The notes under the pieces were generated by a model that was not told where the DNA came from, did not search any database, and worked only from the letters and a program-made list of their open reading frames with translations. Shown in pieces: positions 34,681 through 44,365 of a stretch of 64,000 bases of DNA. Where the stretch lies: assembly GCF_003390865.1 (NCBI RefSeq), contig NZ_QMEJ01000001.1:930001-994000 (forward strand). Direction: 5' to 3'. This DNA comes from Tropicimonas sp. IMCC34011. Its GTDB lineage: Bacteria > Pseudomonadota > Alphaproteobacteria > Rhodobacterales > Rhodobacteraceae. Both the position numbers and the translations under genes were made by a program. Every line of letters starts with the position of its first letter. Within the stretch, counting starts at the first letter, position 1.

Positions 34681-36134
34681 GGCTGGTCCTTGAGGGCCGT
34701 GTAGAGGGATTGAAAGGCCTGAAAGCTCTCGGTGAAGGCGTCCGCGAGGGCCGGATCGGGCTCGAAGGAGCGCGCGATCTGCGGCGGCGGGGCGAGCTCC
34801 GCTGCGGTGGCTGCATCGGTGACGCCGCCGCGATCCGCCATGAGGGCGAGACGCGCCGCGCCGAAGGCGCCGCCGAAATCGCCCGAGACGGGGCGGTCGA
34901 CCGGGCGGCCGAGGACGGAGGCGAGCATGGAGAGCCAGTGATCCGAGCGCGAGCCGCCGCCCACCGCCGTCAGCCGCTCGATCTTGGTGCCGGTTGCCGT
35001 AAGCGCCTCGAGGCTGTCGCGGAAGGCGAAGGAGACGCCTTCGAGGATCGCCCGTGTCATCGCGGCCCGGTCGGTGGCATGCTCGATGCCGGTGAGGGCG
35101 CCGCGGATATGGGCGTCATTGTGCGGCGTCCGCTCGCCGCCGAGATAGGGCAGGAAGCGCGTGCGCCCGGGCGCCTCCACATCGCCAAGTTCGCCGGTGA
35201 GCTCCGCGGCGGGTGTGCCGGTCAGCCGCGAATGCCATTCGAGCGCGTCCGAGGCCGCGAGGATCACGCCCATCTGGTGCCATGTCTGCGGGACGGCGTG
35301 GCAGAAGGTATGGACGGCGGAGGCGGCATCCGGAGCATAGGAGCCGGCCGCGGCGAAGAGGACGCCCGATGTCCCCAGAGAGAGGAACGCCTGCCCCTCC
35401 TGTACCACGCCGACGCCGATCGCGGAAGCCGCGTTGTCCCCTCCGCCGCCGGCCACGATGACGCCCTCGGGCAGGCCGAACCGGGCGGCGAGATCGCCCC
35501 TGAGGGTGCCGGACGCGTCCGATCCCTCGACGAGGTCCGGCATCGCGTCGCGGCTGAGGCCGGTCGCATCCAGGAGCGGCTCGGACCAGTCGCGTTTGCC
35601 CACGTCGAGCCAGGCGGTCCCGGCGGCATCGGACATGTCGGAGACGGCGGCGCCGGTCAGCCACAGGCGGAGATAATCCTTCGGCAGCAGCACCCGTTCG
35701 ATCCTCGCCGCGACCTCGGGCTCGTTCGCCCGGACCCAGGCGATCTTCGGAGCGGTGAAGCCGGGGAACACGATGTTGCCGGTGATGTCGCGGAAGCGGG
35801 GATCCGCGTCGAGCGCAGCGGCCTCGACATGGGAGCGCGTGTCGTTCCAGAGGATGCAGGGCCTGAGCACCTCGTCCCCTGCCCCGAGAAGCACCGCGCC
35901 GTGCATCTGGCCCGACAGCCCGATGCCACGCAAACCGGACAGATCGGCGCTGCCCCTGAGTTCCTCCAGCACCGCCTCGGCGGCGGCGATCCACGCGGCC
36001 GGATCCTGTTCGGACCAGCCGGCATGGGGCCGGGAGACCGTGAGCGGAGCATGGGCTTCGGCGAGGACCGTCTGGTCCTCTCCGATCAGGAGCGCCTTGA
36101 GACCGGATGTGCCGAGGTCGAGACCGAGATACAT
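34677..36134 (-). CDS. xylB: xylulokinase
   Basis: The 485-residue FGGY-family kinase begins [20 protein letters not shown] (20 residues, phosphate-1 motif) and has [27 protein letters not shown] and the FGGY-like [20 protein letters not shown] (20 residues). It phosphorylates D-xylulose to xylulose 5-phosphate. AGGAAGG precedes the ATG, directly after a stem-loop that separates it from xylG. Confidence 0.94.
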   Translation of the reverse strand: MYLGLDLGTSGLKALLIGEDQTVLAEAHAPLTVSRPHAGWSEQDPAAWIAAAEAVLEELRGSADLSGLRGIGLSGQMHGAVLLGAGDEVLRPCILWNDTRSHVEAAALDADPRFRDITGNIVFPGFTAPKIAWVRANEPEVAARIERVLLPKDYLRLWLTGAAVSDMSDAAGTAWLDVGKRDWSEPLLDATGLSRDAMPDLVEGSDASGTLRGDLAARFGLPEGVIVAGGGGDNAASAIGVGVVQEGQAFLSLGTSGVLFAAAGSYAPDAASAVHTFCHAVPQTWHQMGVILAASDALEWHSRLTGTPAAELTGELGDVEAPGRTRFLPYLGGERTPHNDAHIRGALTGIEHATDRAAMTRAILEGVSFAFRDSLEALTATGTKIERLTAVGGGSRSDHWLSMLASVLGRPVDRPVSGDFGGAFGAARLALMADRGGVTDAATAAELAPPPQIARSFEPDPALADAFTESFQAFQSLYTALKDQP

Positions 36135-36151
36135 TGGATACGTGCCTTCCT

Positions 36152-36174
36152 GCCGGGGCGGACGTCGCCCCGGC
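36152..36174 (-). promoter_or_regulatory. intercistronic stem-loop between xylG and xylB
   Basis: A perfect 9-bp stem (36152-36160 with 36166-36174, arm GCCGGGGCG) with a 5-base loop lies in the 55-base gap between transporter and catabolic genes. No T run follows on the minus strand and a ribosome site comes directly after, so it is more likely an mRNA-processing or stability element than a full terminator. Confidence 0.55.
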
Positions 36175-36189
36175 GTTCTTCAATTGGGA

Positions 36190-36951
36190 TCAGGCGGCGC
36201 GCTCCGGCGCCTTGCCGAGGATGATCATCGACAGGATGTCGTCCTCTGTCACGTCCTCGACGCGCTCGGTGCCGACGAGCTGGCCGTTCTTCATCACGCT
36301 GACCCGGTCGCAGAGCTCCAGCATCTCCCGCGTGTCGTGACTGATGAGGAAGATGCCGAGGCCCTGCTTCTTCAGCTCCTGAATGAGGTCCGCCACCATC
36401 TGCGTCTCGTGCACGCCGAGGGCCGCCGTCGGCTCGTCCATGATCAGGATCTGCGCGTTGAAATAGACCGCGCGGGCAATGGCGACCGACTGGCGCTGAC
36501 CGCCCGACAGGGCGCTGACGGGGTCGTTCAGCTTGCGGAAGTTGGGGTTGAGGCGCTGCATGATCTTGCGCGTTTCCGACTCCATCCGCGCATCGTCCAT
36601 GAAGCCGACGGACGTCGTCAGTTCCCGCCCGAGGAAGAGGTTCTGCGAGGCGTTGAGATTGTCCGCCAGGGCGAGCGTCTGGTAGATCGTCTCGATGTTG
36701 TGGCGCCGCGCGTCGCGGGGGGAGGTGATCTCCGCCCGTTTCCCGTTGATGCGGATCTCGCCCGAATCCATCCGGTAGGCGCCCGAGAGGATCTTGATGA
36801 GCGTCGACTTGCCGGCGCCGTTATGGCCGAGGAGCCCGACGACCTCGCCGGGATGCAGATCGATCGAGACGTGATCGACCGCCTGGACCCCGCCGAAGGA
36901 CAGGCAGATGTCCTGCATCTCGACGAGGGGTGTGCCGCTATGTCCGGTCAT
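36190..36951 (-). CDS. xylG: sugar ABC transporter ATP-binding protein, single domain
   Basis: The 253-residue ATPase has Walker [10 protein letters not shown] (42-50), signature LSGGQRQ (148-154) and Walker [13 protein letters not shown] (168-179). It belongs to the carbohydrate-uptake-2 group, yet has only one nucleotide-binding domain, while E. coli XylG and RbsA have two fused domains (about 500 residues). The FrcA-like single-domain form works as a homodimer. It sits four bases after xylH. Confidence 0.9.
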   Translation of the reverse strand: MTGHSGTPLVEMQDICLSFGGVQAVDHVSIDLHPGEVVGLLGHNGAGKSTLIKILSGAYRMDSGEIRINGKRAEITSPRDARRHNIETIYQTLALADNLNASQNLFLGRELTTSVGFMDDARMESETRKIMQRLNPNFRKLNDPVSALSGGQRQSVAIARAVYFNAQILIMDEPTAALGVHETQMVADLIQELKKQGLGIFLISHDTREMLELCDRVSVMKNGQLVGTERVEDVTEDDILSMIILGKAPERAA

Positions 36952-36955
36952 GCTG

Positions 36956-38245
36956 TCAGGCCCCCGTCCGCTTGCGATAGATGATGTCGATGAAGACGGC
37001 GAGGACGAGGACCGAGCCCACCACGATGTTCTGCAAGGGCGCATCGACGCCGACCATGGCCATGCCCGATTGCAGCGATTGCATGATGAGCGCGCCGAGG
37101 ATCGCGCCGTAGATCGTTCCGATGCCACCCGCGAGGGCGGTGCCCCCGATGACGGCGGCGGCGATGACGCGGAGCTCGTCGAGCGTGCCGATGTCGTTGC
37201 CGTGGTTGGCAAGGCGCGCAGAGGCGACCACGGCCGAGATCGCACAGAGCGCCCCCATGATGGCGAAGACCTTGACCGTCAGGAGCCGGGTGTTGATGCC
37301 CGAGAGCTCCGCCGCGTCGGGGTTGCCGCCGGTGGCGAAGATGTACCGCCCGAGCCGCGTGCGCCGGGCGACGACGGTCATCACGATGGCGACCCCGATC
37401 AGCAGGAGCACCGAGACGGGAAGGCCGTAGCCGGTCGAGAAGCCCTCCGGAAGGGTCTCTCCGCGGGCCGCGAAGATGCGCTCGAGCCGGCCCGAGGGAA
37501 TGTCGTAGGAGTTCAGGATCCAGATGAAGCCGAGGATCGCGACGGCGATGATCGCCGCGACGACGGCCTCGGCCCAGATCGGCTTCACCGGCATGTCATG
37601 CGCCGTCTTGTTGCGCCGGGCCTGCATCAGCACCCAGACCGAGAAGGCGACCGCGACGAGACCGACGATCCAGGACCACGTTTCCCCCAACGTGCCGTTC
37701 ACCCCGCCGAAGAGCAGGTAGGGCTCCGAGAGGGGGCCGATGGTCTGGCCGGTGGTGAGGTACCACGCGACGTTGCGCCAGACGAGAAGACCGCCCAGCG
37801 TCACGATGAAGGCCGGGATGCCCAGGTATCCGACGAGCCAGCCATGAAAAGCTCCGATCAGCGCGCCGCAGGCAACACCGATCATCACCGCGAGAAGCGC
37901 GTTCATCGGATCGTCGAGGTTGAAGCCGAAGATCGAGGGCAGCCATGCCGTCTGGCTCATGGCCATGATGGCGGAGCAGGTGGCGAGGAGCGAGCCCACT
38001 GACAGGTCGATATGGCGGGTGACGATCACGAAAACCATGCCGGTGGCCATGATGGCGACGGAAACGGTCTGGATCGACAGGTTGAAGACGTTGCGGGGCG
38101 TCAGGAAGCGCCCGTCCGACATCACGTTGAAGACGACGCAGATCAGCACGAACGCCCCGATCATGCCGACGAGGCGCAGATCGAGTTCGAGCTGATTGAC
38201 AAAGGAACGACGGGGCCTCGCGGCGCCCTCGGAAATATCGGACAT
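36956..38245 (-). CDS. xylH: D-xylose ABC transporter permease
   Basis: The 429-residue membrane protein of the RbsC/XylH family has about 10-12 helices, with the BPD_transp_2 blocks [20 protein letters not shown] (20 residues) and [20 protein letters not shown] (20 residues). Length is closer to XylH (393) than to RbsC (321) because of a long central periplasmic or loop region. It follows xylF after two stem-loops. The ATG at 38245 starts the family-like N-terminus. Confidence 0.92.
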   Translation of the reverse strand: MSDISEGAARPRRSFVNQLELDLRLVGMIGAFVLICVVFNVMSDGRFLTPRNVFNLSIQTVSVAIMATGMVFVIVTRHIDLSVGSLLATCSAIMAMSQTAWLPSIFGFNLDDPMNALLAVMIGVACGALIGAFHGWLVGYLGIPAFIVTLGGLLVWRNVAWYLTTGQTIGPLSEPYLLFGGVNGTLGETWSWIVGLVAVAFSVWVLMQARRNKTAHDMPVKPIWAEAVVAAIIAVAILGFIWILNSYDIPSGRLERIFAARGETLPEGFSTGYGLPVSVLLLIGVAIVMTVVARRTRLGRYIFATGGNPDAAELSGINTRLLTVKVFAIMGALCAISAVVASARLANHGNDIGTLDELRVIAAAVIGGTALAGGIGTIYGAILGALIMQSLQSGMAMVGVDAPLQNIVVGSVLVLAVFIDIIYRKRTGA

Positions 38246-38275
38246 GCGGACGATCCCGTGTCGCAGAGGGAAGGA

Positions 38276-38346
38276 AAGGCCCCGTTTGGCGGGGGCCTTC
38301 TGGGAAGAGCCGGGGCCGCCGCCAGCCCCCAAGGGCCGGCGGCGGC
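38276..38346 (-). promoter_or_regulatory. tandem stem-loops between xylF and xylH
   Basis: On the minus strand, directly after the xylF stop, a 9-bp stem (38338-38346 with 38315-38323, arm GCCGCCGCC) is followed by an 8-bp stem (38292-38299 with 38276-38283, arm AAGGCCCC). Such hairpins after a binding-protein gene commonly protect its mRNA from 3' decay and lower expression of the permease genes, giving excess binding protein. Confidence 0.6.
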
Positions 38347-38355
38347 AATCAAGGC

Positions 38356-39393
38356 TTACTGATCGCAGGGCGCGGGGCCGTTCTCGACGCCCTGGCAGAG
38401 AGCTTCCTGGCTGATCCAGCCCGCATCGACCACGACGTCCAGGTTGTCCTGCGTCACCGGGACCGGCGCGAGGAACTTGGCCCAGAGCGTCGTGCCGTCC
38501 GGGGAGGTCCACTCCTCGGCACCCTCGACGTCGCTCATCTCGGTGCCGCCAGCCATGGCGAGCGCGATTTCGCCGGCCTCGCGGCCGAGCTCGCGGCTGT
38601 CCTTCCAGACGGAGACCGTCTGCGTTCCCGACGCGATGCGGTTGAGCGCGGCATGGTCGGCGTCCTGGCCGGAAACCGGAATGCCCTGCATGCCTTGCGC
38701 GGTCAGCGCGGCCACGGCGCCGCCGGCGGTGCCGTCGTTGGAGGCGACCACGGCGTCGACGTTGTTGTCCTCGGCCGTCAGGATCTGCTCCATGTTGCGC
38801 TGCGCGTTCGCGGGGAGCCACTGGTCGGTATAGGCCTCGCCGACGATCGTGATGTCACCCGAATCGATCGCGTCTTGCAGCACCTCCTGCTGACCGCCGC
38901 GGAGGAAGTCCGCGTTGGGATCGGTGGGGGAGCCTTTGATCATGACGTAGTTGCCGGTGGGCTGCGCCTCGAACACCGCGCGGGCCTGCATCCGGCCGAC
39001 CTCGACGTTGTCGAAGGTCAGGTAAAAGGCGCGGTCATCGTCGATAAGACGGTCGTAGCCCACCACCGGAATGCCCTCGTCCGCCGCGGCCTGGACGGCG
39101 GGGCCGATGGCCTGGCTGTCCTGCGCGAGGATGATCAGGGCATCGGCGCCCTGCGCGATCAGGCTTTCGATGTCAGAGAGCTGCTTGGAGGAAGAGGATT
39201 GCGCGTCGGTCGAGATGTAGGAGGCCCCGGCCTCCTCGAGCGCGGCCTGGATCGCGGCCTCGTCGGTCTTCCAGCGCTCTTCCTGGAAGTTGGACCAGCT
39301 CACACCGACGGTGAGATCGTCCTGTGCGGCGGCAGGAAGCGTCAGGCCGGCGACGGCGGCAAGCGCGGCTACGGATAGAATCGTGGATTTCAT
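38356..39393 (-). CDS. xylF: D-xylose-binding periplasmic protein
   Basis: The 345-residue protein has a signal peptide (cleavage after TLPAAAQ, about residue 23) and the mature start VGVSWSNFQEERWKTDEAAI (20 residues) characteristic of XylF. Later blocks GIPVVGYDRLI and PVSGQDADHAALNRI fit the sugar-binding cleft of the Peripla_BP_4 family. It is the first gene of the xylose operon and the promoter with its operator lies upstream. Confidence 0.95.
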   Translation of the reverse strand: MKSTILSVAALAAVAGLTLPAAAQDDLTVGVSWSNFQEERWKTDEAAIQAALEEAGASYISTDAQSSSSKQLSDIESLIAQGADALIILAQDSQAIGPAVQAAADEGIPVVGYDRLIDDDRAFYLTFDNVEVGRMQARAVFEAQPTGNYVMIKGSPTDPNADFLRGGQQEVLQDAIDSGDITIVGEAYTDQWLPANAQRNMEQILTAEDNNVDAVVASNDGTAGGAVAALTAQGMQGIPVSGQDADHAALNRIASGTQTVSVWKDSRELGREAGEIALAMAGGTEMSDVEGAEEWTSPDGTTLWAKFLAPVPVTQDNLDVVVDAGWISQEALCQGVENGPAPCDQ

Positions 39394-39461
39394 GAGATTG
39401 GTCTCCTCCCAGGGTTCCCCATCCGGCTGGCTCCGGTTCGGGGGGCGTTTCTCCCTCGGGG

Positions 39462-39502
39462 ATAGAGGCAGGTTTTATTTCGTCTGTCAAAATTAATTTG
39501 AC
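39462..39502 (-). promoter_or_regulatory. xylF promoter with overlapping palindromic operator
   Basis: On the minus strand, TTGACA (39490-39485) and TCTATC (39467-39462), 17 bases apart, form a sigma-70-type promoter. The palindrome GTCAAA-N5-TTTGAC (39486-39502) covers the -35 box. A repressor bound there would block the xylose operon; the divergent ROK gene encodes the obvious candidate. The AT-rich patch stands out sharply from its surroundings. Confidence 0.65.
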
Positions 39503-39600
39503 GCCCCAGACCTCGAGTGCTCTAGAATTGGGCACCGATCGGGCGCCGGAACTGGAAACCTGCGCTGCATCGCAGCGATTTAGGGCGGAGCGTCGAAGGA

Positions 39601-40854
39601 ATGACCGACTGGGCGACGATCGACGAGATTCGGGAGCGGCCGCCGGGCTGCGGTCCGATCTGGCCCGTCGCCGCCGAGCCCGCCGCTCCCTTGCGACAGC
39701 AGGTCTTCGAGGCGGTACGCTCTGCCGGTCAGATCAGCCGCGCGGAGATGGCGAAGTCCCTGAATGTCAGCCCCGGCACCGTCACCCCGATCGTCTCGGA
39801 CCTCATCGCGGAGGGGTACCTCGAGGAAACACAGGCCACCGAGGCGCCGTCCGGCCGGGGGCGCCCCCCCGTCGCGCTCCGGGTGCGGCCGGAGGCGGGG
39901 TACGTTGTCGGGATGAAACTGTCGGACGAGGTGCATACCGCCGTTCTCGTCGATTTCGCGGGAGAGCCGGTAGCCGATGCGATGTTGCCGCTGCGCGATC
40001 CGCAAAAGAGCATGGAGCTGCGGCTGAACGAGGCGGAGGCGCTCTTTGCCGACCTTCTCGGCCAGTCGGGCCTCGCCCGCGAGCAGATCCTCTCCGTGGG
40101 TCTCGGCCTGCCGGGCGTGATCGACGCTGGTGGGCGGGTCATCTGGTCCCCTGTATCCGACCGGCGGGACGTGCCCTTGCGCGAACTGGCCGAAGCGCGC
40201 CTCGGGCTGCCCGTCCATGTCGATAACGACGCGAATCTCCTCACCATGGCCGAGCTCTGGTTCGGGGCGGGTCGCACCATGTCCGACTTCTGCGTCGTCA
40301 CCATCGAGCACGGCGTCGGCATGGGCCTCGTGCTGAACCATCGCCTCCATCGCGGCGCCGGCGGCCAGGGCATGGAACTGGGGCACACCAAGGTGCAGAT
40401 GGACGGAGCGCTCTGCCGCTGCGGATCCCGCGGCTGCGCCGAAGCCTACGTTGCCGACTACGCCCTCGTGCGCGAGGCCGGTCTCGCGCTCCGTCGCCCG
40501 CATTCGGCGCCCCTCGGCGGCACGCAGGCGACGCTGGAGGCACTCTTCGAGCAGGCCCGCGCCGGCAACGAGACGGCCCGCGCGATCTTCCATCGCGCCG
40601 GTCGCTACCTCGCTCTCATCCTCGCGAACACGGCGAACCTGTTCGACCCCTCGCTCATCATCCTGTCCGGCAGCCGGATGCGCTACGATTATCTCTATGC
40701 CGAGGAAGTGCTGGCGCTGATGCGGGACTGGACGCTGAACGAGGCGCCGAAGATCGAGATCAACGCCTGGGGGGATCACGTCTGGGCGCGCGGCGGCGCG
40801 GCGCTCGCGCTCGAGCGGGTGACGGCTTCTCTCATCGGCCGGGGGGCTCCATGA
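39601..40854 (+). CDS. xylR: ROK-family transcriptional regulator, XylR-like
   Basis: The 417-residue protein has an N-terminal winged helix (about 30-75; ISRAEMAKSLNVSPGTVTPI, 20 residues) and a ROK sugar-kinase-like domain with the zinc site His262, Cys272, Cys274, Cys279 (GHTKVQMDG.LCRCGSRGC). It diverges from xylF and probably represses it at the nearby palindrome until xylose or a derivative binds. Its stop overlaps the start of the CRTAC1-like gene by four bases, which is unusual for a regulator. Confidence 0.88.
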   Translation: MTDWATIDEIRERPPGCGPIWPVAAEPAAPLRQQVFEAVRSAGQISRAEMAKSLNVSPGTVTPIVSDLIAEGYLEETQATEAPSGRGRPPVALRVRPEAGYVVGMKLSDEVHTAVLVDFAGEPVADAMLPLRDPQKSMELRLNEAEALFADLLGQSGLAREQILSVGLGLPGVIDAGGRVIWSPVSDRRDVPLRELAEARLGLPVHVDNDANLLTMAELWFGAGRTMSDFCVVTIEHGVGMGLVLNHRLHRGAGGQGMELGHTKVQMDGALCRCGSRGCAEAYVADYALVREAGLALRRPHSAPLGGTQATLEALFEQARAGNETARAIFHRAGRYLALILANTANLFDPSLIILSGSRMRYDYLYAEEVLALMRDWTLNEAPKIEINAWGDHVWARGGAALALERVTASLIGRGAP

Positions 40855-42389
40855 GGCCCTGTCTCGCGGGCGCCCTTGCCTGTCTTGCCGCGCTGCCCGC
40901 TGAAGCCGATCCGCGCTTTACCGATCGCTCGGGAGCGCTTGGCGCCGAGCATGTGTATTCCGGCGGCTGGGAGCATTTCGTCGGCGGCGGCGTCGCAGTG
41001 TTCGATTGCGACGGCGACGGCTGGCCGGAGATCGCCGCGGCCGGCGGCGCCTCCCCCTCCCGACTGTTCCGGAACCTCGCGGATCCCGACCTCGCGTTCG
41101 AACCCGGCGTTTTTCCGGACCTGACCGGCGTCACCGGGATCTACCCCGCCGAGATCGATGGCGACGGGATCGGCGACCTGCTCGTCCTGCGCGCCGGCGG
41201 GAACGTCCTGCTCAAGGGAGGCCCGGACTGCGCCTTCACTCCGATGGGCCGCGGTTTCGAGGGGGGAGACCGATGGTCCACCGCCGCCTCCCTCACGTGG
41301 GAGGAGGGAAATCTCCTGCCGACCATCGCGATCGGCAACTACGTCGATCGCAAAGACCCGGACGGTCCCTTCGAGGCCTGCGACGTGAACGAGCTGCACC
41401 GCCCGGACGGGGAGACTTACGACCCCCCGACCCTCCTCTCCCCCGGCTTCTGCGCCCTCTCCATCCTCTTCAGCGACTGGAACCGGGACGGAACGGCGGA
41501 CCTGCGCCTGTCCAATGACAGGCACTACTACGTCCGCGGCGGAGCGGAGCAGATGTATTCGCTTCGCGAGGGCCGGTTCCTCGGCCCGGAGGATGGCTGG
41601 GACGGCCCCTCGATCTGGGGCATGGGAATCGCGAGCCGCGATCTGACCGGCGACGGCCTCCCCGAGATCGTGCTGACCTCGATGGGGGATCAACTGATGA
41701 TGATCGCGGGGCAGGACGGCTACACCCTCGCCCCCTATTCCATCGGCACCTTCGCGCAGCGCCCGTTCCAAGGCGACGATGGGCGCCCCTCCACCGGGTG
41801 GCACGCCGCGTTCGGCGATGTCGACAATGACGGGCGCGACGATCTCTTCATCGCCAAGGGCAATGTCGACCAGATGCCGTCGAATGCCATGGCGGACCCC
41901 AACAACCTGCTCGTGCAGAAGGCCGACGGCACCTTCGAGGAGCGCGCCGCGCAGGCGGGCATCGCCACCACCGACCGCGCCCGCGGAGCCGCCCTCGCTG
42001 ACCTCAACCGGGACGGGCGGCTGGACCTCGTCGTCGTCAATCGCCGGGCCCCGATGGAGCTCTGGCGCAACGACACGGAAAGGACGGGTGCCTGGGTGGC
42101 CCTCCTGCCTCGCCAGCCCGCCCCCAATACCGACGCGGTCGGGGCCTGGATCGAGCTCGAGCGCGAGGGGGCGCCGACGGCCTTTCGCGAAATCACGGTC
42201 GGCGGCGGTCATGTCGGCGGCACGCGAGGGCCGGCGCATTTCGGTCTGGGCGACGCGGACACCGCAAGAGCGCGCGTCATCTGGCCGGACGGAGCGACAT
42301 CGCCCTGGGTTTCGGTGGAGGCCGGGCGGGAAGTCGCGCTCGAGCGCATCGACGAAGCCGGAGGAATACGGCTGACGCCGATCCACTGA
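40851..42389 (+). CDS. CRTAC1/FG-GAP repeat exported protein with ASPIC/UnbV domain
   Basis: The 512-residue protein has a signal peptide (residues 1-19) and repeated FG-GAP/VCBS calcium-binding blades (VFDCDGDGWPEIAAAGG, EIDGDGIGDLLVL, DWNRDGTADLRLS, DVDNDGRDDLFIAKG, DLNRDGRLDLVVVN), a seven-blade-propeller pattern. It ends in an ASPIC/UnbV segment (RARVIWPDGATSPW). The protein is periplasmic or secreted; function is unknown. It overlaps the ROK gene by four bases and converges on a di-heme peroxidase-like gene, a partner seen elsewhere with CRTAC1 proteins. Confidence 0.85.
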   Translation: MRPCLAGALACLAALPAEADPRFTDRSGALGAEHVYSGGWEHFVGGGVAVFDCDGDGWPEIAAAGGASPSRLFRNLADPDLAFEPGVFPDLTGVTGIYPAEIDGDGIGDLLVLRAGGNVLLKGGPDCAFTPMGRGFEGGDRWSTAASLTWEEGNLLPTIAIGNYVDRKDPDGPFEACDVNELHRPDGETYDPPTLLSPGFCALSILFSDWNRDGTADLRLSNDRHYYVRGGAEQMYSLREGRFLGPEDGWDGPSIWGMGIASRDLTGDGLPEIVLTSMGDQLMMIAGQDGYTLAPYSIGTFAQRPFQGDDGRPSTGWHAAFGDVDNDGRDDLFIAKGNVDQMPSNAMADPNNLLVQKADGTFEERAAQAGIATTDRARGAALADLNRDGRLDLVVVNRRAPMELWRNDTERTGAWVALLPRQPAPNTDAVGAWIELEREGAPTAFREITVGGGHVGGTRGPAHFGLGDADTARARVIWPDGATSPWVSVEAGREVALERIDEAGGIRLTPIH

Positions 42390-42459
42390 CCGGCCCGCGG
42401 GGCGCCCTACCCTCCCACGTACGACCCCGAACCATGCCCGGATCGGGACGCCATCGCGC

Positions 42460-43782
42460 CTATCGCTGGACCGGCAGACCGCTTGGCACGCTCTCGGGGA
42501 TTCCGAGCCGGCCCGTGGAGGCACCATCGCCCGTGAGACTTTCGAGAAACGCGGTGATCGCCGCGACCTCGTCCTCCGGGAGGACGGTTCCGGGGGAAAG
42601 GACCGCGCCGATGGCCCCCGTTTCCTCTGCACTGTCCAGAACGTCCCAGTCGGACGCGTGGGAGAGATCCGGAAGTGCCGCGAGCGTCCTGTCATAGGAG
42701 GCGAGCGCCGTCGCGGGATCGGCGTGGGCGGCAACGAAGGTAGCGAGGTCCGGGTAGGCGCCGGTATGGCCGTAAGGCGCGGTCAACTCGACATTTCGCA
42801 GGGACGGGGTCCGAAAGGCATAGGCATCCTCCGGATCACCGGTCACACGCATCCGGCCGAGATCCCTGCTGTGCAACTCGAACCGTTCCGACTTTCCCGG
42901 GCCGAATTGCGGCACGCCCATCGCATGGAAGTCATGGTCCGTCTGGAACGGCCCGGAATGGCAGGAGGCGCAGCCTGCCTCCCCGTAGAAGAGCTGCAAT
43001 CCCGCCCCCGCCGCTCCATCGAGCTCTGCCTCGCCACGCAGATGCCGGTCGAAGGGGCTGTCGTCACTGCGCCATTCGAAGGCGACGAAGGCGGCGATCA
43101 TGTCCGAGATGTCGGTGAAGCCGATGGGGCGGCCGGCGGCGATCTCCGGGTCCGCGGCCTCGAACATCGCTTGGTACTCCGGGATCTCGCGCACGCGCGC
43201 GGCAATCCTGTCCCACGCGCCGTCTTCCCCGGTCAGGCGGCCCTGCCGGACGGCCTCGGACACCCCGTTCTCGGAATAGTGCCCCGCCATCTCGTCCGGC
43301 GAGAGCACGGGGAACATGGTCTGGGCAGAGAGAAGGGACGCGAAGCCCTGCGCCATCTCCTCCTCCAGCGGCGTGCGCAGACCGGAGGGCCGACTTTCGT
43401 CCACCTCGATCCGCCCGTCATGGAAGAGGACGGTGAATTCGGTGGCGCCGAGGTTCCAGAGCGCTTGCGCATTTCGCGGGACGCGCTCCTCGGGCAGGTT
43501 CTCAGGGTCGGCGACGCGCTCAGGGCCAAGGCCGATACCGCCCTCCCCGAGCGCGAGGCTGGTCCCGTCGGAGGTGCCGAACGTCGGATGATGACACGTC
43601 GCGCAGGAGATGTTGCGATTGCCCGACAAGATCGGATCGTAGAAGAGCAGCTGTCCGAGCCGCGCTTCCGCTTCGTTCACCGGGGCGAACATCTCGTCCG
43701 TCACGGGGGGCGGAAGCTCCGGCCCCGCGAGGGCGGTCGTCCCGAAACAGGCGGCCAGACACGCCGCGCGCAGCAGATGCAT
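42460..43782 (-). CDS. di-heme cytochrome c peroxidase / MauG family protein
   Basis: The 440-residue protein has a signal peptide (ACLAACFGTTALAG) and two heme-c motifs, CATCH (60-64) and CASCH (271-275), the layout of the CcpA/MauG family. The blocks DGTSLALGEGGIGLGPERV, NAQALWNLG and FRTPSLRNVELTAPYGHTGA (20 residues) place it in the MauG/MbnH-like branch rather than classical peroxidase. Members oxidise Trp or Tyr residues in partner proteins or reduce H2O2. GGAGG precedes the ATG at 43782. It faces the CRTAC1 gene, which suggests a shared task. Confidence 0.88.
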   Translation of the reverse strand: MHLLRAACLAACFGTTALAGPELPPPVTDEMFAPVNEAEARLGQLLFYDPILSGNRNISCATCHHPTFGTSDGTSLALGEGGIGLGPERVADPENLPEERVPRNAQALWNLGATEFTVLFHDGRIEVDESRPSGLRTPLEEEMAQGFASLLSAQTMFPVLSPDEMAGHYSENGVSEAVRQGRLTGEDGAWDRIAARVREIPEYQAMFEAADPEIAAGRPIGFTDISDMIAAFVAFEWRSDDSPFDRHLRGEAELDGAAGAGLQLFYGEAGCASCHSGPFQTDHDFHAMGVPQFGPGKSERFELHSRDLGRMRVTGDPEDAYAFRTPSLRNVELTAPYGHTGAYPDLATFVAAHADPATALASYDRTLAALPDLSHASDWDVLDSAEETGAIGAVLSPGTVLPEDEVAAITAFLESLTGDGASTGRLGIPESVPSGLPVQR

Positions 43783-43850
43783 CGAAATCCCGCCTCCTCC
43801 CAAAGGTCGCTCTTTGATGCACGGAGCCGGGGAGCGGGACAAGGCGCGTC

Positions 43851-44261
43851 CTACTGCTCCTTCACGCGGAATGTCCCCTGGGCGGTGGCAAGGACCGTGC
43901 CATCCTCGTCCTTTACGACGGCCTCGGCAAAGACGGTCGTTCGCCCGCCGCCCGTGCGCCAGCCCTCGGCCGTGATGGAGGCGCCCCTCGCTGCGGCGAT
44001 GAAGTTGGTGGACATGTTCAGCGTCAGAGTGCGGAAGGGAGGTCGGCCATCGCGGTGAGATACGGCCTCGCCCATGGCGCAGTCGAGCAGCGTGCAGATC
44101 AGGCCACCATGCGGCCTGTCCTGGCGGTTCATGTGGTCGGGGCCGAGGACGAGGCGGATCGTCGCCCGCCCCTCTGCGATCACGGGCGGCTCAAGGCCGA
44201 TCAGCCTCTGAAACGGTCCGGGACCGAACCCCTTGCCCATGGGTGTTTCTCGCGCGCTCAT
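43851..44261 (-). CDS. PaaI-family hotdog thioesterase
   Basis: The 136-residue hotdog-fold protein contains NRQDRPHGGLICTLLDCAMG (20 residues), with the HGG and following Asp of the PaaI/YbgC-type catalytic helix, and ends in the beta-strand TAQGTFRVKE. It probably hydrolyses an acyl-CoA of unknown identity. GAGAGGGG precedes the start. It lies downstream of the glgC terminator and 68 bases before the MauG-like gene. Confidence 0.8.
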   Translation of the reverse strand: MSARETPMGKGFGPGPFQRLIGLEPPVIAEGRATIRLVLGPDHMNRQDRPHGGLICTLLDCAMGEAVSHRDGRPPFRTLTLNMSTNFIAAARGASITAEGWRTGGGRTTVFAEAVVKDEDGTVLATAQGTFRVKEQ

Positions 44262-44316
44262 GACCCCTCTCATGCGGCCGAAAGGCCGGGCGTTCAAGGG
44301 CTTGAATGCGTGCAGA

Positions 44317-44346
44317 ACGGCCGCGCACGTCTCCGTGCGCGGCCGT
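44317..44346 (-). terminator. strong stem-loop after glgC
   Basis: A perfect 12-bp stem (44317-44328 with 44335-44346, arm ACGGCCGCGCAC) with a 6-base loop lies 20 bases after the glgC stop. Only a short TTCT follows on the minus strand, so termination may be partial or assisted by Rho. Confidence 0.7.
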
Positions 44347-44365
44347 CGAGGAGAGTGCGAGGACG

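Noticed and set aside
42460-43782. Classical cytochrome c peroxidase of the CCP type
   Set aside because: Two CxxCH motifs are shared by both groups, but the inserted blocks and the CRTAC1 neighbour favour the MauG-like branch; left as family-level call.
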